From assembly GCF_900090245.1 (NCBI RefSeq), contig NZ_FMDN01000011.1:1-64000 (forward strand): a stretch of 64,000 nt of DNA, in the 5' to 3' direction. This document shows, one piece after another, positions 30,819 through 39,507 of the stretch. A program made the translations under genes and the position numbers. Each line of letters opens with the position of its first letter. Within the stretch, counting starts at the first letter, position 1. The notes below the pieces were generated by a model. The model saw only the letters and a program-made list of their open reading frames with translations. It did no database searches and was not told the DNA's origin. Source of the stretch: Micromonospora halophytica. GTDB taxonomy: Bacteria > Actinomycetota > Actinomycetes > Mycobacteriales > Micromonosporaceae.

Positions 30819-33176
30819 GTGAACCAGCACGACCTCGACGTCCTCGACGAGATCCAGCGGCGGGTGCTCTGGCTCGCTACCCGCATCGTCGACGCGGCCA
30901 ACCACGACCGGGACACCGGTGACGGGGTGAAGGTCGGCGGGCACCAGGCGTCCAGCGCCTCGCTGGTCACCGCGATGACCGCGCTCTGGTTCGCCCACCT
31001 GGACGCCGAGGACCGGGTGGCGGTCAAGCCGCACGCCTCGCCGGTCTTCCACGCCGTGCAGTACCTGCTGGGCAACCTGGACCGGTCGTACCTGACGAAG
31101 CTGCGGGCGCGCGGTGGGCTCCAGTCGTACCCGTCGCGGACCAAGGACCCCGACGAGGTCGACTTCTCCACCGGCTCGGTCGGGCTCGGCGCGGCCGCGC
31201 CGCTCTTCGCCGCGGTCACCCGCCGCTACGTCGACGCCCACTTCGGGGCCCGCCCGCACTCCCGGTTCATCGCGCTGATCGGTGACGCCGAACTGGACGA
31301 GGGCAACATCTGGGAGGCGGTCGCCGACCCGGCCACCACCGGACTGGGCAACGTGATGTGGCTGGTCGACTTCAACCGTCAGTCGCTGGACCGGGTCGTT
31401 CCCGGCATCCGGATCAACCAGTGGCGCGGCCAGTTCGAGGCCGCCGGCTGGCACGTCGTCGAAGTCAAGTACGGCCGCAAGCTCGCCGAGGCGTATGCCC
31501 GGCCGGGCGGCGAGGCGCTGCGCGACTGGATCGACCGGATGCCGAACGAGCAGTACCAGTCGCTGTTCGGGCTGGCCGGGCCGGCGCTGCGCAAGCAGTT
31601 CCTCGACGGCGCTCCGGCCGAGGTGTCCGCCTTCGTCGCCGACATCGCCGACGACGAGCTGGGCCCGCTCGTCACCGACCTGGGCGGGCACGACATGGCG
31701 GCGATGCTCGACGCGTACGCGCAGTGCGACGCGGTCACCGACCGGCCCAGTGTGGTCTTCGCGTACACGGTGAAGGGCTGGGGGCTGCCGATCGCCGGCA
31801 ACCCGCGCAACCACTCGGCGTTGCTCAGCACCGAGCAGGTCGACGCCCTGCGTGCCGCGCACGGGCTGACCGTCGAGACCGAGTGGGACCGCCTCGACCC
31901 GGCGTCGGCGGCCGGCATCCGGGCCGGCGAGCGTCGGGAGGCGCTGTCCCGCGCGCCGCGCGAGCGGACGCTGGGGGTCACCGTCCCGGAGACCACGAAG
32001 GTACGCGCCACCAAGCCCGTCTCCACCCAGGAGGTCTTCGGTCGGGTCCTGGTCGACCTGGCCCGGGATCCGCAGGTCGCGCCCTATCTGGTGACCACCG
32101 CCCCGGACGTGGCGACCTCCACCAACCTCGCCGGGTTCATCAACAAGACCGGCGTCTTCGCCCCCACCGAGCAGCGTTCCTGGACCGAGGACCGGATGCT
32201 GCGCTGGACGGAGAGCCCCGCCGGGCAGCACATCGAGCTGGGTATCTCGGAGATGAACCTGTTCCTGCTGCTCGGTCAGCTCGGCCTGTCGTGGGACCTG
32301 TCCGGGCAGCCGCTGCTGCCGGTTGGCACGGTCTACGACCCGTTCGTGCTGCGCGGCCTGGACGCGTTCCTCTACGGCACCTACTCCGGCTCCCGGTTCG
32401 TGGTCGCGGGCACCCCGTCGGGCATAACCCTCGCCCCGGAGGGCGGCGCCCACCAGTCGACCATCACCGCCTCGGTCGGCCTGGAACTGCCCGGCGTCAC
32501 CTTCATCGAGCCGGCGTACGCGGCCAGCCTGGACTGGCTGCTCTGCGACGCGCTCGGCCAGATCGCGCACGGGTCCGTCCCGGCCGCCACCGCCGCGCCG
32601 GCCGAGGACGGGGCGTACTACTTCCGGCTCAGCACCCGCCCGCTCGACCAGGCGCCGTTCGAGGCGGCCCGGGCCCGGATCTCCGACGCCGTGCTGCGCC
32701 GCCAGGTGGTCGCCGGGGCGTACCGGCTGGTGGATGCGCACCAGGCGTACCCGCACCTGGCCGACGCCCCGGTGGTCACCCTGGCCGGTTCCGGCGCGGT
32801 GCTGCCGGAGGTGCTCGCCGCGGCCGCGGAGCTGGCCGAGGAGGGCATCGCCGCGCACGTGGTGGACGTGACCTCGCTGGACCGGCTCTACCGGGCCTGG
32901 CAGCGGACGCTGCGCCAGGGCGTGCGTACGGCGACCGTGCCGAGCGTGCCCGGCGCGCTGCGGGCCGCCTTCGGCGACCGCGCCCCGGTGGTGACCGTGC
33001 ACGATGCCGCCTCGCACGCCATGGCCTGGCTCGGCTCGGCGCTGGGTGTGCCGGCGGTGCCGCTGGGCGTGGACGAGTTCGGTCAGTCCGGCAGCGTCCG
33101 TGAGCTGTACGAGCTGCACGACCTGCTGCCCGGCAGCATCGTCAACGCCGCCCTGGCCGCGCTCTCGCTGCGCTGA
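30819..33176 (+). CDS. Pyruvate dehydrogenase E1/transketolase-family protein (AceE-like), stand-alone
   Basis: A 785-residue ThDP enzyme of the homodimeric E1 type. The N-terminal ThDP domain has VGGHQASSASLV, HASPVFHAVQYLLG and the cofactor motif GDAELDEGN with a following LVDFNRQSLD. The central Pyr domain has HIELGISEMNLFLLLGQLGL and TLAPEGGAHQST, then a transketolase C-domain ending PLGVDEFGQSG. It is about 100 residues shorter than the usual AceE (~890-920). It has no E2 or E3 neighbour, so it may not belong to the main pyruvate dehydrogenase complex. The GTG at 30819 has GGATGGAG upstream. Confidence 0.82.
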   Translation: MNQHDLDVLDEIQRRVLWLATRIVDAANHDRDTGDGVKVGGHQASSASLVTAMTALWFAHLDAEDRVAVKPHASPVFHAVQYLLGNLDRSYLTKLRARGGLQSYPSRTKDPDEVDFSTGSVGLGAAAPLFAAVTRRYVDAHFGARPHSRFIALIGDAELDEGNIWEAVADPATTGLGNVMWLVDFNRQSLDRVVPGIRINQWRGQFEAAGWHVVEVKYGRKLAEAYARPGGEALRDWIDRMPNEQYQSLFGLAGPALRKQFLDGAPAEVSAFVADIADDELGPLVTDLGGHDMAAMLDAYAQCDAVTDRPSVVFAYTVKGWGLPIAGNPRNHSALLSTEQVDALRAAHGLTVETEWDRLDPASAAGIRAGERREALSRAPRERTLGVTVPETTKVRATKPVSTQEVFGRVLVDLARDPQVAPYLVTTAPDVATSTNLAGFINKTGVFAPTEQRSWTEDRMLRWTESPAGQHIELGISEMNLFLLLGQLGLSWDLSGQPLLPVGTVYDPFVLRGLDAFLYGTYSGSRFVVAGTPSGITLAPEGGAHQSTITASVGLELPGVTFIEPAYAASLDWLLCDALGQIAHGSVPAATAAPAEDGAYYFRLSTRPLDQAPFEAARARISDAVLRRQVVAGAYRLVDAHQAYPHLADAPVVTLAGSGAVLPEVLAAAAELAEEGIAAHVVDVTSLDRLYRAWQRTLRQGVRTATVPSVPGALRAAFGDRAPVVTVHDAASHAMAWLGSALGVPAVPLGVDEFGQSGSVRELYELHDLLPGSIVNAALAALSLR

Positions 33177-33193
33177 CGGCCCTCGGCGGGCCA

Positions 33194-33226
33194 CTCCCGG
33201 TGCGCTCCCGGTGCGCTCCCGGTGGG
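33194..33226. repeat. Three tandem 11-bp repeats
   Basis: CTCCCGGTGCG is repeated at 33194-33204, 33205-33215 and 33216-33226; the third copy has one change (final CG to GG). Confidence 0.7.
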
Positions 33227-33318
33227 TGACCGTCCGAGTCGGGCATCACCGTCCGTGTTTCTCCGTGCCGGTTACGGTGAGTGGTCTCCGCTGCGGGGCC
33301 CGGCTGGATGCACCGCGT

Positions 33319-33443
33319 CCTTTGCTCTGCACCCGCCGACGCGCCAGCGGTGTGAGCAGGACATATGGCGGTGATGCTAGTCGTCAATGATGGACGACAG
33401 GCCACGCAGCGTGATTGGTGCGTCCGTGGGTGCAGAGCAAAGG
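33319..33443. repeat. 16-bp perfect inverted repeat bounding 125 bp
   Basis: CCTTTGCTCTGCACCC (33319-33334) is the exact reverse complement of 33428-33443, with 93 bases between. The enclosed DNA is less GC-rich than its surroundings and has no ORF. No target-site duplication is seen outside the arms. It could be a MITE-like element, a paired protein-binding site or a structured RNA. Confidence 0.6.
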
Positions 33444-33621
33444 GGTCGGCACAGTGAGGTGCTTGTCGGAGGAGGGTCACCCCAGGTAACGAGGCATCGG
33501 CCGGTCGGGACCTCGACGCATCGACGGCCGGGCCATGACATCGACGGGCAGGGACCGGACCCGGGGCGTCGACCGGCCGCCGCTCACCACCCCGGCCGGG
33601 CGCCGGCGCGTCGACGTCCGG

Positions 33622-35259
33622 TCAGCGGGTCGGGCTGGGTGACGGGGACTCCGAACCGCTGCGGGTCGGGCCGGGCGACGGTGACTCCGGCCCACCCCGG
33701 GTCGGAGTGGGGGTGACCGGGACGTCGGCGCCCTTCGCCGGATCGCGGATCACGTGCCGTTCCAGGTTGACCTGGGCCTGCCCGGTGCCGCCGACGGTGA
33801 TGTCGTCGTACGCCTGCAACTGCTTCTGCTGGTCGAGATAGAGCACGCTCATCGACAGCGGAGTCGGCTTCTCGCCCTCCAGGCCACGCAGCCCGGCGCC
33901 GCCGGTGGAGCCCTCCACCATCAGCAGGGTGGGCTGCTGGCCGGGCACCTGCGGCAGCTTCGACACCTGACGGTCGTGGGTGTGCCCGGCGAGCACCAGC
34001 GGGCAGCTGCCCGACAGCGGCCCGGACGAGGCCGGGTCGTGCACCAGCGCGATGTTCACCGGCCGGGGCGAGCTGCGTACCGTGGCGGCGAGCTGCTCGC
34101 CGGTCCCGATGACCTGGTCGGCGACCTGCCTGGTCAGGCCGCTGCCGGCCGGTGAGGTCTCCTTGTCCGGGGTGAACCTGGGGTCGCCGATCCCGGCGAT
34201 GGTCAGTCCCGCCACCGTGGTGGTGGAGTTGCTGAGCACGATCGCGTTGGGCTGGCGGGCCACCGCCGCCGCCGTCCGTGCCGAGTCGTGGTTGCCCCGG
34301 ATGTAGACGTACGGCTTCTTCAGCAGCCCGATCGAGCCGACGAAGGACGCCTCCGGCTCACTGCCCCAGTCGGTGATGTCCCCGGTGTCGATCACCACGT
34401 CGATGTTGAACTGCTCCACCACCGTGCGGATCAGCTGCCAACCGGTCGGGTTCAGGTGCATGTCGGAGACGTGCAGCACCCGGGTGGTCCCGGGCGCGGG
34501 CTCGTAGACCGGCAGCGCCGAGACCGTGGTGTAGAGCTTGCTGACGTTGCCCACCACGCGCTGGAGCTGCTCGGCGTACTTGGTGTAGTCGTCGGCGATC
34601 CGCCGGGCGTCACCGACGATCGCCGGCGCGTTGACCAGCAACCCCTCGTACCGGGGCTCCTCGATCGCCTCCGGGCGCATGGTGCCCGCGGCCAGCCCCA
34701 GGCTGCCGGCGGTGACCGCCAGCGCGAGCCCCGCCGACCAGGCGGTGCGGCGGGTGTCCCGGAAGACCAGCACGCCCAGCACGAGGGTGACCAGCACGAC
34801 CGCGCCGAGGGTACGCAGCGCGAGCCGGATGACGCCGTCACGGACGTCCTGGACGGCGGACTGGCTGGCCCGGCTGATGCTCGCCGGGTCGCCGATCAGC
34901 GCCTCGGTCCGGCGCTGGTCGAGCGCGCCGAGGCCGACGGTGAGGTGGGTCGGCCCGTCGTGGCTGTCCAGGTGCAGGGCGCCCAGCGGGGGGACGTCGA
35001 CGGTGGTGCCGCCCTGCACCGCCGGAACGAGGGTCAGGTCGGCCCGGAAGGGTCCGATGTCGGTGTTGACCCGGCCGCCGGCCAGCACCCCGATCACCGC
35101 ACCGGCGAGGGCGACCAGGACCACCGCGGCGACCACTCCGACCCGGCGGACCGGGCCCGACCGGCCGGCCTGTCGCGTCCAGGGCCACCGGCGACGCTCA
35201 CGCCGGGCCGGGGTCTCGTCGTCCCCGGGCCCGCGCTGCTCGTTCTCCTGACCGTCCAT
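33622..35259 (-). CDS. Membrane metallophosphoesterase
   Basis: A 545-residue protein. A basic cytoplasmic start is followed by a first span (residues ~39-62), an extracytoplasmic domain of about 85 residues, and two more spans (about 147-190). The C-terminal calcineurin-like phosphoesterase has the di-metal motifs in order: VSDMHLN, DTGDITDWG, RGNHDSA, VHDP and GHTHDR. The far C-terminus is a low-complexity tail with a near-duplicated PTR-G-ESPSP unit. The catalytic domain is likely outside the cell; substrate unknown. It is convergent with the E1-like gene. Confidence 0.85.
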   Translation of the reverse strand: MDGQENEQRGPGDDETPARRERRRWPWTRQAGRSGPVRRVGVVAAVVLVALAGAVIGVLAGGRVNTDIGPFRADLTLVPAVQGGTTVDVPPLGALHLDSHDGPTHLTVGLGALDQRRTEALIGDPASISRASQSAVQDVRDGVIRLALRTLGAVVLVTLVLGVLVFRDTRRTAWSAGLALAVTAGSLGLAAGTMRPEAIEEPRYEGLLVNAPAIVGDARRIADDYTKYAEQLQRVVGNVSKLYTTVSALPVYEPAPGTTRVLHVSDMHLNPTGWQLIRTVVEQFNIDVVIDTGDITDWGSEPEASFVGSIGLLKKPYVYIRGNHDSARTAAAVARQPNAIVLSNSTTTVAGLTIAGIGDPRFTPDKETSPAGSGLTRQVADQVIGTGEQLAATVRSSPRPVNIALVHDPASSGPLSGSCPLVLAGHTHDRQVSKLPQVPGQQPTLLMVEGSTGGAGLRGLEGEKPTPLSMSVLYLDQQKQLQAYDDITVGGTGQAQVNLERHVIRDPAKGADVPVTPTPTRGGPESPSPGPTRSGSESPSPSPTR

Positions 35260-35361
35260 GCTGAGATTCTGACCTGCCCAATGGAGGATCTTGGCAAACC
35301 CGGCCGACGGCGGCCCGATCCGGCAGGCTCACCGGCGTGTCGGATCGGACCGACCCGAGGG

Positions 35362-36537
35362 CTAGCTCCGCCCGGCGCCGCCGTCGGCGAAGACCAGCCG
35401 CAGCAGCCGGTCGTCCTCCGGCACCGGCCGGCCCCGCCCGTCGTGGTTGGAGGTGGACACCCAGACCGAGCCGTCCGGGGCGGCGGCGACCGCCCGCAAC
35501 CGGCCGTACTTGCCGGTCAGCAGCTCGCGGGGCTGCCCCAGCACGGTGCCGGTGTCGGTCAGCTCGACCACCCACAGTCGCTGCCCGCGCAGGCAGGCCG
35601 CGACGAGCAGCCGGTCCACCGTGGTCAGCCCGGAGCAGGACGCCTCCGAGGTCCGCCACTGCACGATCGGGTCCACGTACCGTTTGTCGCCGGCCTGCCC
35701 CTCGGCGGTCGGCCAGCCGTAGTTGCCACCGGCGTTGATCCGGTTGATCTCGTCCCAGGTGTTCTGGCCGAACTCGGTGGCGTACATCCGCTTGCCGGCG
35801 TCCCAGGCCATGCCCTGCACGTTGCGGTGACCCAGCGACCAGACCGGCGAGCCGGGAAACGGGTTGCCGGGGGCCGGCTTGCCGTCCGGGGTGATCCGCA
35901 GGATCTTGCCGCCGAGGTTCTTGCGGTCCTGGGCGGCGTCCCGGTCGCCGGCGTCGCCGGTGCTGACGTAGAGCTGCCCGTCCGGGCCGAAGGCGAGCCC
36001 GCCGCCGTCGTGGTTGCCGGCCTTCGGGATGCCGGTGAGGATCGGCGTCGGCGTCGCGCCCAGCTTCAACCGGGCGACCCGGTTGTCCCGCTCGGTGGTG
36101 TAGTAGACGAAGACCGTCTCGTCCTTGGCGTACGCGGGGGAGACCGCGATGCCGAGCAGCCCCGCCTCACCGCCGGCGGCCACGTCGGGGACCTTCTGCA
36201 CCGGAGCGACCCGCAGCCCGTCCGGTCCGGACTCCGGGCCGACCTTGAGGATCCGCCCGCTGTCCCGCTCGGTGACCAGCGCCCCGCCGTCGGGGAGGAA
36301 GGCGATGCCCCACGGCACCCGCAACCCCTTGGCCAGGACGGTGGCGACCACCTGCTGCCCGGCGCCGCCCGGGCTGGCCGTCCTCGACGGGGTCGGCAGG
36401 TTCGGCGGTTCGCCGGCCGGGTCGGGCTCCGGCGGGCCGAAGCTGCATCCGGAGACGGCCAGCAGCAGCGCCGCGCTGGACGCCGCCAGCGCCACACGGT
36501 GGCGGCCGGTGCGGGGGTACGGGGGACGGGCGCTCAC
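35362..36537 (-). CDS. PQQ-dependent sugar dehydrogenase-type lipoprotein
   Basis: A 391-residue exported protein with a lipobox (LLLAVSGC, Cys31) followed by a Pro-rich linker. The glucose/sorbosone dehydrogenase beta-propeller starts with LRVPWGIAFLPDGGALVTER and contains the diagnostic GEAGLLGIAVSP, GNHDGGGLAFGPDGQLYVSTGD and SLGHRNVQGMAWD blocks. Such proteins oxidise aldose sugars with soluble-type PQQ, although no PQQ synthesis genes are present in the window. It lies 102 bases downstream of the membrane phosphoesterase start region on the same strand, likely a separate transcript. Confidence 0.88.
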   Translation of the reverse strand: MSARPPYPRTGRHRVALAASSAALLLAVSGCSFGPPEPDPAGEPPNLPTPSRTASPGGAGQQVVATVLAKGLRVPWGIAFLPDGGALVTERDSGRILKVGPESGPDGLRVAPVQKVPDVAAGGEAGLLGIAVSPAYAKDETVFVYYTTERDNRVARLKLGATPTPILTGIPKAGNHDGGGLAFGPDGQLYVSTGDAGDRDAAQDRKNLGGKILRITPDGKPAPGNPFPGSPVWSLGHRNVQGMAWDAGKRMYATEFGQNTWDEINRINAGGNYGWPTAEGQAGDKRYVDPIVQWRTSEASCSGLTTVDRLLVAACLRGQRLWVVELTDTGTVLGQPRELLTGKYGRLRAVAAAPDGSVWVSTSNHDGRGRPVPEDDRLLRLVFADGGAGRS

Positions 36538-36606
36538 CCGGCCCAGCCTAGCCCGGGAAACCGGACTTCCCGCCCCGCTGACGCCTCCCGGGTGGGACCG
36601 TCCCGC

Positions 36607-38424
36607 TCAGCGGGCCCGGACGGCGAGCAGCGCGACGTCGTCCTCCCGCCGCTGAGGGCTGCCGAGCAGCAGGTCGCAGAGCTCGGCGAGCGGGAGCCGG
36701 GCGGTGTCGGCGAGCAGGTCCACCAGTTCGGCCAGCGTCTCGTCGATCGGCCGGTCCCGGCGTTCCACCAGCCCGTCGGTGTAGAGCAGCAGGGTGTCCC
36801 CGACCGCCAGAGACGACTGGCGGCTGGTACGCGGGGAGGGCCGGCTCAGACCGAGCAACGGCTCGCGGGGGCCGCCCAGGGTGCGTACGGCGCCGCCGGC
36901 GGTCACCACCAGCGGCGGCGGGTGCCCGGCGTTGCACCAGCTCACCGCCAGGCCGTCGGCGGTGGGGCCGAGCCGGGCCAGGGTCGCGGTGACGGCGGCC
37001 GGGATACGCAGCCCGGAGATCGCCGCGTCCAGCCGGCTCATCTGCTCGTGCACCGGGTCGGTCCGGCCGAAGGCGTCACCGCGGACCAGGTTGCGCACCT
37101 GGCCCATGGTCGCGGCGGCCTCGATGTCGTGGCCGGCGACGTCCCCGATCGCCACCATCAGGTCCCCGTCGGGCTGCACGAAGGCGTCGTACCAGTCGCC
37201 GCCCACCTCGACCCGGTCGGCCACCGGCTGGTAGCGGGCGGCCAGCTCGACCATCGGGCTCTCGGGCAGCGAGGGCAGCATGCTGTGCTGCAGCACCTCG
37301 GCGACGTGGCGCTGCTCGCCGTACATCCAGCTGTTGCCGACCGCCTGCCCGGCGCGGCGGCCGATCTCCACCGCGGTGCGCAGGTCGCTGTCGTCGAAGG
37401 GCCGCCGGCCGGTCCCGTTGATCAGCGTGATGCTTCCCATGACGCCCGCGCCGCCGGGCGCCGGCACCGGCACCGTCAGATGGGAGGCGAAACCCAGCCG
37501 TTCGGCGAGCGCGACCATCTCCGGGTCGTCGGTGGCCCGCTTCAGGTCCGCCACGGTGGCCGCGCCGCCGAGGACGGGCTGCCCGGTGCGCAACACCGTC
37601 CGGGTGACCGAGTGGGGGCCGAGCCGCGTGGTCATCAGTTCGGCGAACCGGACCACCCCGGCGGCGTGGGTCGGGTCGCGGTGCACCCCGGTGGCCCGGC
37701 GCGGCTGCCGGGCCCGGTCGACCAGGGTCACCAGCGCCCAGTCGGCCAGCAGCGGCACCATCGCGTCGGCCAGCCGGCTGACCGCCGTGTCGACGTCCAG
37801 CGTGCGGCTGAGGGTCTCGCTCAACCCGGCCAGCAGTTCGAGCCGGTCGTGCGCCTCCTCGGCGCGCCGTCTGGCCTCCTCGGCGCCGTCCAGCGCGATC
37901 CGCAGCCGCAGCTCCGACGAGCAGGCGGCGGCCAGGTCGGCGAGGGTCCGCAGCTGGGCGGCGGTCCATGCCCGGGGCTTGCTGTCGACGGCGCACAGCG
38001 AGCCGAGCACCCGGCCGTCGAGGTCGGTCAGCGGGATGCCCGCGTACGCGATGACGCCCAGTTCGGCGATGGCGAGGTTCTGCCGTACCCGCGGATGGAG
38101 CCGGGCGTCGGGCAGCACCATCGGGGTCTCGAGGTCGACCACGTGCTGGCAGAACGAGTGGGTCAGCGGGGTCTCCCGGCGTCCCGCCCAGGGCTCGGGC
38201 AGGCCGACCGCGCCGGGGAAGAACTGCCGGGTGTCGGTGACCAGGGAGACCAGCGCGACCGGCACGTCGAGCAGGTCGCCGACCAGCCGGGCGAAGCGTT
38301 CGAAGGCCTCGTCGGGGGCAGCGTCCAGGCCGGTGTCGGCCAGCGACCGGAGCCGGCCCGGGTCGTCGAGCGCGGGAATGGCGGTCGCGGGCGGCCGGTC
38401 GGCTCCCGGGGGGCGCTCGCTCAT
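36607..38424 (-). CDS. GAF-GAF-PP2C (SpoIIE-type) protein phosphatase
   Basis: About 605 residues. The first GAF domain (about 25-175) contains TPLTHSFCQHVVDLETPMVL and GIPLTDLDGRVLGSLCAVD. A short coiled region follows, then a second, less conserved GAF (about 200-350), then a SpoIIE-type Ser/Thr phosphatase from QHSMLPSLP with GGDWYDAF, IGDVAGHDIEAAATMGQ and CNAGHPPPL. Proteins of this type usually act on anti-sigma-factor antagonists in partner-switching systems; none is adjacent. The start at 38424 (MSERPPG) follows AGGAGG closely; an upstream start at 38439 is possible. Confidence 0.85.
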   Translation of the reverse strand: MSERPPGADRPPATAIPALDDPGRLRSLADTGLDAAPDEAFERFARLVGDLLDVPVALVSLVTDTRQFFPGAVGLPEPWAGRRETPLTHSFCQHVVDLETPMVLPDARLHPRVRQNLAIAELGVIAYAGIPLTDLDGRVLGSLCAVDSKPRAWTAAQLRTLADLAAACSSELRLRIALDGAEEARRRAEEAHDRLELLAGLSETLSRTLDVDTAVSRLADAMVPLLADWALVTLVDRARQPRRATGVHRDPTHAAGVVRFAELMTTRLGPHSVTRTVLRTGQPVLGGAATVADLKRATDDPEMVALAERLGFASHLTVPVPAPGGAGVMGSITLINGTGRRPFDDSDLRTAVEIGRRAGQAVGNSWMYGEQRHVAEVLQHSMLPSLPESPMVELAARYQPVADRVEVGGDWYDAFVQPDGDLMVAIGDVAGHDIEAAATMGQVRNLVRGDAFGRTDPVHEQMSRLDAAISGLRIPAAVTATLARLGPTADGLAVSWCNAGHPPPLVVTAGGAVRTLGGPREPLLGLSRPSPRTSRQSSLAVGDTLLLYTDGLVERRDRPIDETLAELVDLLADTARLPLAELCDLLLGSPQRREDDVALLAVRAR

Positions 38425-38557
38425 CGGCCTCCTGTCCACGGTCGTACGGGACGCCGCTCGACGCTCCGGAGACCGCTTATACCCATGTCGGGGGCCGCGC
38501 CACCACGGATGTCGAAGGTCGGCGCCCGGCGGCCGCGCCAGGGGCCGCGACGGCCGC

Positions 38558-38563
38558 TATCGT
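38558..38563 (+). promoter_or_regulatory. -10 box for the 2-hydroxyacid dehydrogenase gene
   Basis: TATCGT, eight bases, then GTG at 38572, with no ribosome site; a leaderless start is likely. Confidence 0.45.
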
Positions 38564-38571
38564 CGGCGGGC

Positions 38572-39498
38572 GTGAAGGTATGGATCCCGCACCCGGCCGG
38601 AGTCGGACTGCTCGGCGAGGTGCCCCCGGGCGTCACCGTCGAGCCCTGGACGGAGCCGGCGGCGCCGCCGTCGGACCCGGCGGGGGTGCGGTTCTGGGTG
38701 CCGCCGTTCCTGGCCGGCGGGGACGTCACCGCGATGCTGGCGCGGCTGCCCGACCTGGCGGTGGTGCAGCTGCTCTCCGCCGGCGCGGACGCCTGGGCCG
38801 GGCGCGTCCCGGACGGCGTGACGCTCTGCGACGCGCGGGGCGTGCACGACGCCGGCACCGCCGAGTGGGTGGTCACCGCGATCCTGGCCCAGCTGCGGAA
38901 CTTCCCCGCGATGGCGCGCGCCCAGGCCCGCCGCGAGTGGGCGTACGCCGACGTCACCCCGACCGACGAGCTGACCGGCAAGCGGGTGCTGATCGTCGGC
39001 GCGGGTTCGATCGGCGCGGCGGTGCAGGCCCGGCTGGCCCCGTTCGACGTCGAGTTCACCCTGGTCGCCCGCACCGCCCGCCCCGTCGACGGGGTGCACG
39101 GGACCGACGAGCTGCCCCGGCTGCTCCCGAAGGCCGACGTGGTGGTCCTGCTGGTGCCGCTGACCGAGGCCACCCGGGGGATGGTGGACGAGAAGTTCCT
39201 CGCCGCGATGCCGGACGGGGCGCTGCTGGTCAACGCCGCCCGGGGGCCGGTGGCGCGGACGGCGGCGCTGGTCGCCGAGTTGGCGAGCGGCCGGCTGCGT
39301 GCCGCGCTGGACGTGACCGACCCGGAGCCGCTGCCGGTGGAGCACCCGCTCTGGGAGCTGCCGAACGTGCTGCTGACCCCGCACGTCGCGGGCTCGGTAC
39401 GCGGCCTGCTGCCCCGGGCGTACCGGCTGGTCGGCGCGCAGGTCCGCCGGTTCGCGGCAGGAGAGCCGCTGGTCAACACGGTGGTGGACGGCTACTGA
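38572..39498 (+). CDS. D-isomer-specific 2-hydroxyacid dehydrogenase
   Basis: A 308-residue NAD(P)-dependent dehydrogenase. The Rossmann motif is VLIVGAGSIGAAVQARL (GxGxxG). The substrate-loop and catalytic regions include LLVNAARGPVARTAALV and DPEPLPVEHPLWELPNVLLTPHVAG (catalytic Glu and His pair). The lid segment AGTAEWVVTAILAQLRNF is typical. The true start is the GTG at 38572 (VWIPHPAGVG), although the frame is open much farther upstream through antisense coding DNA. Substrate could be glyoxylate/hydroxypyruvate or another 2-ketoacid. Confidence 0.88.
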   Translation: MKVWIPHPAGVGLLGEVPPGVTVEPWTEPAAPPSDPAGVRFWVPPFLAGGDVTAMLARLPDLAVVQLLSAGADAWAGRVPDGVTLCDARGVHDAGTAEWVVTAILAQLRNFPAMARAQARREWAYADVTPTDELTGKRVLIVGAGSIGAAVQARLAPFDVEFTLVARTARPVDGVHGTDELPRLLPKADVVVLLVPLTEATRGMVDEKFLAAMPDGALLVNAARGPVARTAALVAELASGRLRAALDVTDPEPLPVEHPLWELPNVLLTPHVAGSVRGLLPRAYRLVGAQVRRFAAGEPLVNTVVDGY

Positions 39499-39507
39499 GC
39501 GGTGTGT

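Larger units (their letters stand above)
33177..33621. other. Intergenic region, 445 bp, with structured repeats
   Basis: No gene is supported here. It lies between two convergent genes, so it holds both 3' ends. It contains three 11-bp tandem repeats (33194-33226) and a widely spaced 16-bp perfect inverted repeat (33319-33443). The right part (33450-33620) is GC-rich with no coding sign. Why convergent genes need such a long, structured spacer is unclear. Confidence 0.6.

Noticed and set aside
29169..33194. A 1341-codon open frame on the minus strand across gatB and the E1-like gene
   Set aside because: Shadow of high-GC coding DNA: its translation is low-complexity Arg/Gly/Val/Asp-rich with no domain, and both forward genes are clear family members.
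33319..33443. Insertion sequence with transposase
   Set aside because: Only 125 bases, no ORF, and no target-site duplication found; kept as an unexplained inverted repeat.
34288..38571. Very long plus-strand open frame joined to the 2-hydroxyacid dehydrogenase
   Set aside because: The first ~1,428 codons are antisense to three good minus-strand genes; the dehydrogenase starts at 38572 behind its own -10 box.
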